From an uncultured Clostridia bacterium (lineage in GTDB: Bacteria > Bacillota > Clostridia > Christensenellales > Aristaeellaceae): a stretch of DNA of 32,559 nt. Positions 15,582 through 24,191 of this stretch are shown here, piece by piece. Below the pieces are notes generated by a model. The model had not been told where the DNA came from and made no database searches. It saw nothing but the letters and a program-made list of their open reading frames with translations. A program made the position numbers and the translations under genes. Within the stretch, counting starts at the first letter, position 1. Each line of letters begins with the position of its first letter. The stretch lies in assembly GCA_945948915.1 (NCBI GenBank), contig CAMFCQ010000001.1, positions 1-32,559 on the forward strand, given 5' to 3'.

Positions 15582-15612
15582 AAAAAGCGCGCAGGAATGC
15601 TTTCCCGCGCGC
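15582..15612 (-). terminator. Terminator of the surface-glycan operon
   Basis: A GCGCGC/GCGCGC stem extended by GGAA/TTCC (15612-15587) is followed by TTTTT on the minus strand. It lies about 40 nt after the nucleotidyltransferase stop and marks the end of the long operon entering from the right. Confidence 0.85.
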
Positions 15613-15651
15613 CGGCAATGCTCCCCGGTGAACACATGACATCCCGGGCCG

Positions 15652-16902
15652 TCATTTGATGATCCCGTACCGACGCAGCAGCTCCACGCGCTCGCTGCCG
15701 ATGCGCAGGCTCTCCGCAGCGCGGTTGTCCGTCCCAGCCCCGCGGTGCTCCCCCGCGTAATGCACAATGCGCAGCACCCAGGCGAGCGGCAGCAGCCAGG
15801 GCTTTGTCCGCAGGAAGGGATAGCGCCCCACCAGCGTACTGCGGCCCGGAAAGAGCGTGCGCAGCACGTTGCCCCCGGCCTTCCTGCCCCGCCTGTCCGC
15901 GGCAACAGCATTGAGCGTCATGGTGCTCGAGTGCTTGCGGCTCATGCTGGCGTCGCCAAACACGCCGCTGCTGAGCAGGTCGTCAAGCATACGGCAATAA
16001 CCACCCGCGATCTCCTGCCATGCCTGCAGGCATCCCGCCGCATTCGGTTCAAAGCTCAGGTACTTTCTCCCAATCTTCAGCAGCGCCGCCGCGAACTGCT
16101 CCGCCCGGATTTCTCGGCAGTTCTCCAGCACAGCCGTCCAGTCGATCTCCTGCCCATAGCGTCCCGCGAAGAGCACAATGTCGCACACCTGCCGGATACC
16201 GAAGCCGCTGTGCAGGAAGTGCTTGAACGCGTGGCAGATCAGATAGAAGAAGTGATCCGTCGGGCTGAGCGTCATAAGCGGCACGCCGTCCACGACGATC
16301 TCCGTCGTATGCGCGTGCACGTCCGCAAAGAACCGGTTGAAATCGCCGTACGCGTCATTCTCCGGCGGGAACAGGTGCTTGTGCAGCTCGATGTACAGCG
16401 GGCTGCCCGGCCTGCCGTAGGGAATCTCATGCGCGTTCTGTACCTCCTGCTGCGTATCAAGCGGCTGCATGCCGAAGGCGAGCATCGCCTCGTGGCAGCG
16501 CGCAAACTGCTCCGGCGGGATCAGCACGTCCTCGTCTCCGGAAATCCGGTGATCCGGATGGGGATACAGCTCCCTGCAGACGATGCCCTTCACCACGCAC
16601 GGCGTCAGGCCCGCATCGCGCAGGTGCTTCATCAGCACGAGGAATTCGCTGGTCTTCATCGCCTGCATCATCACGCTCTGCATGGTCTGCCGCTTGGCCA
16701 TCTGCATCAGCCTCGCGTCCGCGCTCTGCGCCGCAGGGCAGGCATACGCCGCCTCAAAGATCATCGGCAGCACCTGGTGCTCCTGCGCCAGCCCGAACAG
16801 CGCAGCCCAATCCTGCGTGCTCAGCGGATTCTCCCAGTGCACATGCCCGCCGCGCAGGCTCTCGCGCAGCGCTTCCAAGAACAGTTGCTCGATCTCGTTC
16901 AT
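15652..16902 (-). CDS. Nucleotidyltransferase-family protein (PF14907 type)
   Basis: This 416-residue soluble protein carries the signature of the uncharacterised nucleotidyltransferase family. The motif reads CVVKG (Lys105) followed by ELYPHPDHRISGDEDVLIPP, with Arg119 and the Asp123-x-Asp125 pair expected to bind metal. Length is normal for the family (about 350-420). Its ATG overlaps the stop of the metallophosphoesterase gene (ATGA at 16899-16902), so it is the last gene of the glycan operon. Members of this family also occur in capsule clusters and in some RiPP (lasso-peptide) clusters, where the reaction is poorly defined. Here transfer of a nucleotidyl or phosphoryl group to a glycan or lipid intermediate is a guess. 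Confidence 0.8.
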   Translation of the reverse strand: MNEIEQLFLEALRESLRGGHVHWENPLSTQDWAALFGLAQEHQVLPMIFEAAYACPAAQSADARLMQMAKRQTMQSVMMQAMKTSEFLVLMKHLRDAGLTPCVVKGIVCRELYPHPDHRISGDEDVLIPPEQFARCHEAMLAFGMQPLDTQQEVQNAHEIPYGRPGSPLYIELHKHLFPPENDAYGDFNRFFADVHAHTTEIVVDGVPLMTLSPTDHFFYLICHAFKHFLHSGFGIRQVCDIVLFAGRYGQEIDWTAVLENCREIRAEQFAAALLKIGRKYLSFEPNAAGCLQAWQEIAGGYCRMLDDLLSSGVFGDASMSRKHSSTMTLNAVAADRRGRKAGGNVLRTLFPGRSTLVGRYPFLRTKPWLLPLAWVLRIVHYAGEHRGAGTDNRAAESLRIGSERVELLRRYGIIK

Positions 16903-17780
16903 TCTTCCCCCATCGCTCTCTGCGGTACAATATCGACCACGATAACCTCCGGTACGTTGCCAAAGCGGGGCACAGCGTTTCCGCTGCCCAGCCCGCGCGA
17001 GAGAACCATCGCCTTTTTTCCGTCCTCCGACAGATACACCCCGCTTGAGCGCCCCGGGAAAAAGCCCTGATCCGGCGCATACAGCCCGCCGATCAGCGGC
17101 AGACGAATCTGGCCGCCGTGCTCATGGCCCGACAGCACGCAGTCAATCTCCCAGATATCCAGATTGTCGTTGCGAATCCAGCACGTCGGCAGATGCGCCA
17201 GCAGCAGCGTATAGTCCTCCGTATTCTGGAATTCCTTGAGAAACTCGCACTCCCAATACCGCGCCTCGCCGGTGGCATAGTATTTCTCCGGTAGGCAATA
17301 GCCGTAGATGCCGCCCAGGCGAATCGTCTGCCCGTTCACCGTCACATCTTCATACGTCCGGTTGAGCACCACTGCGCCCGCTTCCTCAAAGAGCACCGTG
17401 AGGTCCCTGCGGAAGGTGTTCTGGTGCGTCACCTCATGGTTGCCATAGGAGAAGTACACCGGCGCAGTCTCCGTCAGCCCGCGAACCAGATTCACAGCGA
17501 CCTCCGTCTCCTCTTCCCTGCCATTGAGCATGTCTCCGGTCATCAGAATCAGATCCGGGTGCTGCCGGCTGACCATGCGCACCAGCCGCTCGTTATTTTT
17601 CCCGAACTCGCTGTTGTGCAGGTCCGTGAGGTGAACAAGGCGAATGGGCGCGGTGAGCTTGTCCGTGGTCAATGCATACTGCGTCACTGTCAGCAGATAC
17701 TTGCAGCGCCAAACCTCAAGCAGCAACAGCGCAATCAACAGCAGACAAGCCATCGCAGCACAACGCTTGAACCTTTTCAT
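16899..17780 (-). CDS. Membrane-anchored metallophosphoesterase
   Basis: This 293-residue protein has an N-terminal membrane anchor (about 8-23), probably placing the catalytic domain outside the cell. The calcineurin-like metal ligands are all visible: TDLH (Asp53, His55), GD (Asp83), GNHE (Asn114, His115), AHLP (His196) and GHEHGG (His219, His221). The layout matches YkuE-type phosphoesterases. It starts 34 nt after the upstream glycosyltransferase stop and overlaps the next gene by ATGA. Hydrolysis of a phosphodiester or pyrophosphate in a lipid-linked or secreted glycan precursor would fit the context, but the substrate is unknown. The ribosome-binding site is weak. Confidence 0.85.
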   Translation of the reverse strand: MKRFKRCAAMACLLLIALLLLEVWRCKYLLTVTQYALTTDKLTAPIRLVHLTDLHNSEFGKNNERLVRMVSRQHPDLILMTGDMLNGREEETEVAVNLVRGLTETAPVYFSYGNHEVTHQNTFRRDLTVLFEEAGAVVLNRTYEDVTVNGQTIRLGGIYGYCLPEKYYATGEARYWECEFLKEFQNTEDYTLLLAHLPTCWIRNDNLDIWEIDCVLSGHEHGGQIRLPLIGGLYAPDQGFFPGRSSGVYLSEDGKKAMVLSRGLGSGNAVPRFGNVPEVIVVDIVPQRAMGEE

Positions 17781-17814
17781 GCAATCACTAACCCTATTCT
17801 ACATGTTATTGGGT

Positions 17815-18774
17815 TCAGGCAAAGAAATCCGCATTCTCTTCCTGTGCATCCGCTTTCCTCGGCGTGCACGTTTCAAACAGCGCCCGCAAATACGCGTATT
17901 TCTCCTTGATGCCCAGATTTCCCCACAGTACCCGTCCGCAGTATGTCCGCTGCAGCTGTCTGGCCATTCCACACGCCTGCGGGTATTCCTGCGATTCCCG
18001 GGCAAAGGTAATCAGTGCATCAGCAAAATTGCTCAGATACGCCGTATACAAGGCCGGATATCGCTTCGTAACGAGCTCAAACCGCTCAGGATAGTATTCC
18101 ATTCGGTCCATCAAAATGCGCGCTCTCTTCCCCTGACTCATCACGCCGGAATTCCTCTGTCTGTAATCATACAGCGTTTCATCGCACAGGACAACCTTTT
18201 TTGCATTCAGAACCGCTTTGTATGTGAAAAACTCGTCGTCGATGACGTGTCCTTCCTCAAAGCGCACGCCCCTGAGGACGTCCCTTCTGAACAACTTGTT
18301 CCACAACAGGCCGCAGTTCCAGTCCCTGATGAAATCGCCGAGATACTCCTCTGCGCTGAGAACGCCCGTCCGCAGGTTTTTCTGCACTTCCCTTCGGGAT
18401 ACAAACAGCTTTTGATAAGCGCACACACTGATATCCGCACCATTGTCTTCCATCTGCTGAAGCAGTTTCTCCAGATAGTCAGGATGCGGCACATCGTCGC
18501 TGTCGACAAATGCAATATAGGCACCGCTTGCCAAGTTCATCCCCACGTTGCGCGCATGTGCCGCACCGCCGTTTTTCTGGTGCAGTACACGGACACGCTC
18601 ATCGCGACAGGCGTAATCATCGCAAATCGGTGCAGAGCAATCCGTTGATCCGTCATCAATCAGCAGGAATTCAGCATGACGGTATGTCTGACCCAGCAAG
18701 GCGTCTAGGCATTGCGGAAGATACGCCTCGACATTGAATATCGGAACAATGACGCTAATTTTTTCCTGACTCAT
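17815..18774 (-). CDS. GT2 family glycosyltransferase
   Basis: This 319-residue cytoplasmic GT-A enzyme transfers a sugar from a nucleotide donor to a growing lipid-linked repeat unit. It opens with ISVIVPIFNVE, has the IDDGSTD donor-binding segment at 39-45 and the metal-binding DSD at 91-93. The acceptor-side WNKLFRRDVL motif and a DDEFF motif follow near 178-210. Its ATG overlaps the stop of the upstream gene (ATGA). The transferred sugar and linkage cannot be assigned. Confidence 0.9.
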   Translation of the reverse strand: MSQEKISVIVPIFNVEAYLPQCLDALLGQTYRHAEFLLIDDGSTDCSAPICDDYACRDERVRVLHQKNGGAAHARNVGMNLASGAYIAFVDSDDVPHPDYLEKLLQQMEDNGADISVCAYQKLFVSRREVQKNLRTGVLSAEEYLGDFIRDWNCGLLWNKLFRRDVLRGVRFEEGHVIDDEFFTYKAVLNAKKVVLCDETLYDYRQRNSGVMSQGKRARILMDRMEYYPERFELVTKRYPALYTAYLSNFADALITFARESQEYPQACGMARQLQRTYCGRVLWGNLGIKEKYAYLRALFETCTPRKADAQEENADFFA

Positions 18775-19943
18775 CTCTTTGCGTTCCTCAACTGCCTCAG
18801 CTTCTTCTTCATTGGATCCGGGATCAGCCGCACAGCCAGCGCGCGTGCTCTTCCCTTAACATCAAGAATCGCCCCAATCAGTCTCACAAAATCCAACGCA
18901 TACCGCCCAGCAATCTCTGATTTTGTAAAGGGCCAGCACAGATCGTTCGCATCACTGTATGCTTTCAGATCGTTTCCGGGATACAGCAGAAAGGGCCCTG
19001 CTCCGATTGACTTGGGATATCCGTGAATCGGCTCGCTGTAAACATCGATATATGTCATTCTGCAGGGCCGCATCAGTAAATACAGCTCCAGATTCTTATG
19101 GACCAGCTTCGTCTTGTTCAACACAACGAGTTCAAGATTGCGATTCTGTGAGAAGGCGATGTTGATCGGAATCGACCCATTAAGGCAGGCAATGGTTCCG
19201 GCATGATTCCAGATGTAAACCTGATCACGCAAGGAAAGCTGTTCGGGCGGAAGATGCATATACCCGTTGGCCTTCAGCCACTTTGAAATCATCTGCTCGC
19301 CGAATTCCGTTCTCTTCGCCTTGCCAAAATCAAGCCGGGAAAAATAGACGCGCTGCAGGTTCACTTCCGGATTGAATTCATACTTTTCTTCCCGTACCCT
19401 GTCTGTGATATGGTCAAAGATCGACAGATACTCTTTCGTGTACCAGATGCAAGGCCTGCAGGCAAACTGCGGTACAATCACGTTCCTGAATCGGGTCGGC
19501 TTTGTGATGTGTATGAGCTGCTGTGCCTCAAGACCCAACAGTTCAAAAAACTCCAGGAAATTGCCGTCCGGCTCTTCATCACCCAAATAAGCCAGCTTAA
19601 CCTGACGCCCTCTGTGCGGATGTTGAACAAAGAACCAAAGGCGGGCAATATCGTCAACCAGGAAGTGTCCCCAGTGCCTGGAAAACAATCCCATGTAGAC
19701 AGCTTCGCATTCCTCATAGATTTCCTCATCCCAGGGATACGCCCCGCCATGCGCAGCCCAACCGCCGTCATAAGCGGATAACTCGACAAACCGCCCCTCA
19801 CCGTCACAAACGCCGCCTAGTCCCCATGAAGGACCGTCCTTCTCGTATTTTCTCGGCAGGACAACGCCTTGTGCATATTCCTGGAGCGCCATCGGCTGCT
19901 CAGAAAGAAACATCTTATACTGATTTGTAAACTGTGTTGCCAT
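18771..19943 (-). CDS. GT61-like (DUF563) glycosyltransferase
   Basis: This 390-residue protein resembles the GT61/DUF563 family of bacterial capsule and exopolysaccharide clusters. Supporting stretches are the SRHWGHFLVDDIARLWFF region near 88-105 and the RVYFSRLDFGKAKRTEFGEQ region near 198-217, like the conserved Y-x-S-R...R...E pattern. A WNHAGTIACLNGSI segment precedes the tail. I start at ATG 19943, 8 nt after GAGG; an in-frame TTG at 19949 is too close to that site. It lies 10 nt after the upstream gene and overlaps the next by ATGA. The sugar transferred is unknown. Confidence 0.78.
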   Translation of the reverse strand: MATQFTNQYKMFLSEQPMALQEYAQGVVLPRKYEKDGPSWGLGGVCDGEGRFVELSAYDGGWAAHGGAYPWDEEIYEECEAVYMGLFSRHWGHFLVDDIARLWFFVQHPHRGRQVKLAYLGDEEPDGNFLEFFELLGLEAQQLIHITKPTRFRNVIVPQFACRPCIWYTKEYLSIFDHITDRVREEKYEFNPEVNLQRVYFSRLDFGKAKRTEFGEQMISKWLKANGYMHLPPEQLSLRDQVYIWNHAGTIACLNGSIPINIAFSQNRNLELVVLNKTKLVHKNLELYLLMRPCRMTYIDVYSEPIHGYPKSIGAGPFLLYPGNDLKAYSDANDLCWPFTKSEIAGRYALDFVRLIGAILDVKGRARALAVRLIPDPMKKKLRQLRNAKR

Positions 19944-19953
19944 GTTCAATTCC

Positions 19954-20925
19954 TCATTTTTCAGCGCAGCAGCCGAGTTTTTTCAGAAAAACCGCCAACT
20001 GTTCCTTGATATATACCCTGCGGTTTTCCCTGTACAGCTTTCTGCCCATCTTTTCGTCCAGCGCCAGAACCAATCGCCTTTTTTCCCTCATGCTCATACC
20101 GGCATTATGGAAAATCAGATACGCATACAGCTCAATCTGCCGCCTGCGGTCCGTCTCAACCGCCGCCTCAATCACGTCGGGCGTCATGCCCATCAGCGTA
20201 TACAGCATTCTGAGATTCTTGAGCGGTTCTTCCACGCTTTCATAGCCGACGCGGAACATCAGCGAGCCCGCCTGGTCGCGCATGTAATGATACAGCGGCC
20301 TGTTGATGAGCGCTGCCCGTTCCGGCCTGGCCACCTGCAAATAACCCAGGATGAACCGCAGGTCTTCGCCAATGCTGATGCGCTCATCAAAGCAAAGCCT
20401 GGCCTTGCGGATTTCCGACAGAAGAAAGACCTTGTTCCAAAGCTGCTGCAGCAGCCTGTGGTCATACAGGGCCTTGAGTTCGCCCTGCAGTTCCTTCACC
20501 TGTACATCCGCCTTGCCCGGCCATGCAAAGATATCCGTGCGTCCATTGTTCTTTTCATCGTGATTCACATATCCGCACACGGCAAAGCTGCACCCTGTCG
20601 TTTCCAGCACATGCTGAAACGACGCGATGTATGTGGGTTCGACCCAGTCATCGCTGTCCGCAAACAGCACATACTCGCCGCTTGCAGCCTGCAATCCACG
20701 GTTTCGCGTAAACGACACGCCGCGGTTGACGTCATTTCTCAGAGCCTTCACCGCAGGATAACGCGCCGCGAGCCTCTGGCAGACTGCCCACGTTCCATCC
20801 TTTGAGCAATCCTCTACCACGATGATCTCAACCTCTGCCGTACAGATGTTGGCCATCAGGCTGTCCACGCAGCGCTCAAGCGTGTTTTGCGCTCCATACG
20901 CCGGAATGATCACGCTGAATTTCAC
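19954..20925 (-). CDS. GT2 family glycosyltransferase
   Basis: This 323-residue GT-A enzyme starts KFSVIIPAYGAQ. Its donor-binding segment is VEDCSKDG at 37-44, in place of the usual DDGS, and the metal-binding DSD is at 90-92. LWNKVFLLSEI and GEDLRF mark the acceptor-side region. I prefer the GTG at 20925 because family members begin at this point and GAAGGGA lies 9 nt upstream. The longer frame begins with TTG at 20943 and overlaps the upstream stop. Specificity is unknown. Confidence 0.87.
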   Translation of the reverse strand: MKFSVIIPAYGAQNTLERCVDSLMANICTAEVEIIVVEDCSKDGTWAVCQRLAARYPAVKALRNDVNRGVSFTRNRGLQAASGEYVLFADSDDWVEPTYIASFQHVLETTGCSFAVCGYVNHDEKNNGRTDIFAWPGKADVQVKELQGELKALYDHRLLQQLWNKVFLLSEIRKARLCFDERISIGEDLRFILGYLQVARPERAALINRPLYHYMRDQAGSLMFRVGYESVEEPLKNLRMLYTLMGMTPDVIEAAVETDRRRQIELYAYLIFHNAGMSMREKRRLVLALDEKMGRKLYRENRRVYIKEQLAVFLKKLGCCAEK

Positions 20926-20939
20926 AGAAAACCGTCCCT

Positions 20940-21974
20940 TCAAAACTGTGCCTTTGATCCATAGACCTCGTTAAGCAGGTATCCATACAGCGTCAGCTGT
21001 CCCTCCGACGTTTTCTTCTGCAGGTCCATCTTATACGTCAGCTTGTGCATCACGTTTCGCGCTGTCAGCCGTTCGTACAATTCCCTGGAATACGGCTGAT
21101 TGAGCATGCGATACAGGCAGAAGATATCCTCATTGTTATCCGGCACGCTGTCAATCACCGCCCGGATCGCCGGTACAGCCCGATAGCCGGCCATCAGCAG
21201 ATAATCAATCTGCACATAATCGATGATGAGATCGTTCTCTTTCCACCAGGCAGAAAACGCATCGTTCATATAGCGGAACACGACATTGCCCTTTTCTCCT
21301 GCCATCGAGAAACCGCACCATTTTCCGCGGCACGCTTCCCGCCGCGTTTCAGCCAGGTTTGCCTCCATCCGCTGACAGTAAAACCGTCCTGTAAAGTACT
21401 CCTCCGGGATATCTCCACTAAAAAACAGCGTCGCATCCAGCCAGTACCCGCCATACTTTTCCAAAAGCTTAAAGCGCAGCACATCGGACATGGTTGTCAT
21501 GGTAATCACGCCGCGATTGAATTTTTCCAGAATGTGCGGCTCGATGTTCACATACGACGCGTAATTCTCCAGGGTGATCAGATGCAGCTCCGCCCTGTCC
21601 GTCGGAATGACCTGCTTCAGGCGTGCATGGCACATCTGCACAATCTCAGGCATCTGCGCCTCGCCCTGCCACCAGCAGCACCAGATCGGAGTCTTCTCCG
21701 TCACTGCCGGCAATTCAGGCTCGCCTACCGGCTCATCCCGATACTTCTTCGTGACGTTCTGCATCGCCCGATCGACATACGCGGCAATCGTGGCAATATA
21801 TCGCTCGCTCTTTCCCGGGGGAATCAGCCCGTCCCAGAAGGATTCCAGCGCCACCTTGGCACCGAAGGCCTTCATTCGTTTGGGAAACACACGTCCCTCC
21901 CGGACAATGCGCTCACCCAGATGATATGCACGCTGGAAAAAACGAAAAACTGTATGAATCCCTCTCGATTTCAT
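20940..21974 (-). CDS. Capsular polysaccharide synthesis (GT32-like) glycosyltransferase
   Basis: This 344-residue protein fits the Caps_synth/GT32-type family. It has PIWCCWWQGEAQMPEIVQMC near 95-114 and the family's core SDVLRFKLLEKYGGYWLDATLF near 164-185, where the DxD-like aspartates sit in YWLDAT. A WCGFSMAGEKGN stretch follows. The family adds sugars such as mannose, galactose or glucose to capsule repeat units. The ATG overlaps the acyltransferase stop (ATGA at 21971-21974). No membrane anchor was seen. Confidence 0.83.
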   Translation of the reverse strand: MKSRGIHTVFRFFQRAYHLGERIVREGRVFPKRMKAFGAKVALESFWDGLIPPGKSERYIATIAAYVDRAMQNVTKKYRDEPVGEPELPAVTEKTPIWCCWWQGEAQMPEIVQMCHARLKQVIPTDRAELHLITLENYASYVNIEPHILEKFNRGVITMTTMSDVLRFKLLEKYGGYWLDATLFFSGDIPEEYFTGRFYCQRMEANLAETRREACRGKWCGFSMAGEKGNVVFRYMNDAFSAWWKENDLIIDYVQIDYLLMAGYRAVPAIRAVIDSVPDNNEDIFCLYRMLNQPYSRELYERLTARNVMHKLTYKMDLQKKTSEGQLTLYGYLLNEVYGSKAQF

Positions 21975-22996
21975 GCTTTCATCACTCTCAAGTGTCTCTC
22001 AATGCCTGCAGCTATGGGTTCCAGAACGATTCCGCTTAAGGCAGAGAGCAGCAGGCACCATGCAAAAATCAGCCATGAACAGTAAGGTGCAAAACACAAT
22101 TTCTGAAAATAATAATATGCAAAAAACGTATGTGTGAGCCAGATATACGTCGAATAACGACCGACGACTTTCAGCACAGCACCGCATACTTTCAGGCAGT
22201 ACTTCGACTTTAAAGCACAGGAGCATACCCATATCAGGATTGGCGCATAGAAGAAGTCCGTCAGAGTTCCTTGGCTCCACACGACTCTGCTGGCGAGAAT
22301 CCCTATGCAGGACACCATAAAGACGATGTACGCAAATCTTCCTCTTCTTCGCAGTCTATCGTCCAGAACATCAAATATGCAATACTCGGCAGCAATCATT
22401 CCTATAAACGAACACAAAAACACGTTTGCAAATGTATTTCCTTTCATTGAAAAAAGCAACGAAACACCGGCTATCGCACATGTGATATACTTGCTTTTTT
22501 TGCCTCGGCGAATCAAATAAGCAGCGATCGGGAAAACCAGTAGTATCTTTATATACTCTGAGACGTACCACCATTCCTGGTTGTATTTACAATTCAGGCC
22601 CAGCAGTCCTCGAAAAAATGTACGCGCCTCCCATTCGTAGCTGCCTCTGACAATTCCTAACGGAACCCATATGGCATATACCAGCCAAAAACGCAGTAGG
22701 AATTTCGTCAGTTGCCTCATTGCACTTCCATAACCTCTGCGTATGCTTTGATACTCCTTATTCTGTTCTTTTTGGATCATCCCATAACCCGTTAGAAACG
22801 CGAATATCGAAATGCATATTCTTCCGTAATATGCCAGAATGGTCTCAAGATGCAACCCGGCAAAATCCAAAGGAGCAAAATAGCTATATGAAATCCTTTC
22901 TGGAAAAGCAAATAGATGATGAAAGACCATCAGCATGACTGCGAGACCTCTTATCATGATCGATTCCTCTTTTGAGATGAATTTCGCTTTGCCCAT
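21971..22996 (-). CDS. Acyltransferase 3 family membrane O-acyltransferase
   Basis: This 341-residue polytopic membrane protein has about ten hydrophobic helices. The N-terminal IRGLAVMLMVFHHLFAFPE segment contains the conserved His-His pair of acyltransferase 3 enzymes. The region around 130-150 (FFRGLLGLNCKYNQEWWYVS) matches the family's second landmark. Such enzymes transfer acetyl or similar acyl groups to sugars of exported polysaccharides. It starts 3 nt after the pyruvyltransferase stop with GGGAG as ribosome-binding site. This part of the operon is visibly more AT-rich than the left half of the window. Confidence 0.88.
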   Translation of the reverse strand: MGKAKFISKEESIMIRGLAVMLMVFHHLFAFPERISYSYFAPLDFAGLHLETILAYYGRICISIFAFLTGYGMIQKEQNKEYQSIRRGYGSAMRQLTKFLLRFWLVYAIWVPLGIVRGSYEWEARTFFRGLLGLNCKYNQEWWYVSEYIKILLVFPIAAYLIRRGKKSKYITCAIAGVSLLFSMKGNTFANVFLCSFIGMIAAEYCIFDVLDDRLRRRGRFAYIVFMVSCIGILASRVVWSQGTLTDFFYAPILIWVCSCALKSKYCLKVCGAVLKVVGRYSTYIWLTHTFFAYYYFQKLCFAPYCSWLIFAWCLLLSALSGIVLEPIAAGIERHLRVMKA

Positions 22997-22999
22997 ACT

Positions 23000-24106
23000 T
23001 TACTCCCTGCCAAGCGCGCGGTCCAGCACCTCAAAATGCCGATTCGCGCCCTGCCGCCATTCGTTGATTTTCTGTGCATCCGCGTGGCCAAAGCCTTCGC
23101 GAAGTTGCTCCTGCGTGATGATCTTTTGGCTGCGGATATCCGCAATCTTCCCATTAAATCCGATATCGTCCAATACGCGGATCGTTTTATCGCTGTACAC
23201 GACTGGGAACACCCATCTTCCCGCCGCCAGCCCCAGAATCGCGGCGTGGAACCGCGAAGCAATCACCTGTGCCGACTGCGCGATCTCCCTCACCATCTCG
23301 TCAGGATTCGTTCCGTCATAGCACAGAATCCGGATGCGCGCATCGTCCATCGCAACGCCTGCCGCTTCAAGGATCTCCCGAATCGCGATTTCATCGCCTT
23401 CAATCCGGCAGAACGAGGCCAGCACACAGGCATACCCCTCCTGCAGATAACCTTGAATGATCTGCGCCATAGAGGCGACATACCCCCGGCGATATTCTCC
23501 CAGGCTGCGGCTTCCTTCGCCCTTCTGCCCGCAATGAATCACGGAAATCAAGACCTGCTTCTCCCTGACCTCGACGTCTGGAATGGGGTAAGAGAACAGA
23601 ATATCCGGCGCGCAGCGCACCTTTGAGCATTGTGCAAATTTGTCCCGTGAGTATCTGTCCCTGAAGCACACATCCTGCGTCTGTTCAAAGATCGTTTCCA
23701 GCCTTGCCCGGTATTCCTCGCTCTGATAGGGGCCAAAGTTCGCGCCAAGCACATAAAACGGATACTGCCCGGCCGCATATGCCCACCAATTCAGGATCAT
23801 CGGCCAGTTCTCATATTCAATAAACAGCGATCCGCCGATATACACCACCGCATCGCAGCGCTTCTCGTGCCATGTTTTATAGCGCGCGGCGAATGAACTG
23901 CGGATTCCGGATAGCATGCGAATAACGCCCGAGTCAGGATCGAGCGCCTTCATGTTGTCGATAGAGGCAAAAGAAACCCGGTTTTCCGGCCCCGCCCAGA
24001 TATAAAACTGTACGTCAGGATACCGCCGCGTAATCGTTTGAATAAACAGATCGTCTCCCAGGTTTGCGGCGTTGTAGGCGTAAAGAAATACACGCTTCTT
24101 TTTCAT
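23000..24106 (-). CDS. Polysaccharide pyruvyl transferase
   Basis: This 368-residue enzyme would add a pyruvate ketal from phosphoenolpyruvate to a sugar of the repeat unit, giving the glycan a negative charge. Family landmarks are NAANLGDDLFIQ near 13-24, VVYIGGSLFIEYE near 87-99, the CFRDRYSRDKF segment, APDILFSYP near 166-174 and the C-terminal SRFHAAILGLAAG near 284-296. The ATG follows a weak AGGA site; 85 nt without a clear gene or terminator separate it from the flippase. It is followed 3 nt later by the acyltransferase gene. Confidence 0.88.
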   Translation of the reverse strand: MKKKRVFLYAYNAANLGDDLFIQTITRRYPDVQFYIWAGPENRVSFASIDNMKALDPDSGVIRMLSGIRSSFAARYKTWHEKRCDAVVYIGGSLFIEYENWPMILNWWAYAAGQYPFYVLGANFGPYQSEEYRARLETIFEQTQDVCFRDRYSRDKFAQCSKVRCAPDILFSYPIPDVEVREKQVLISVIHCGQKGEGSRSLGEYRRGYVASMAQIIQGYLQEGYACVLASFCRIEGDEIAIREILEAAGVAMDDARIRILCYDGTNPDEMVREIAQSAQVIASRFHAAILGLAAGRWVFPVVYSDKTIRVLDDIGFNGKIADIRSQKIITQEQLREGFGHADAQKINEWRQGANRHFEVLDRALGRE

Positions 24107-24191
24107 ATATCCGCTTTCCTAAATTCCGTGAGATTTGCGTCTGCGCTGCTTCATCTCCGATATTGAATCGATTGGATAAAGCGTTTCAATT

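Noticed and set aside
15426-15651. A possible short precursor peptide gene (RiPP) between the exporter and the PF14907 gene
   Set aside because: The gap holds the operon terminator and the exporter promoter. I found no small frame with a good ribosome-binding site, and no leader-peptidase, cyclase or PqqD-like gene in the window.
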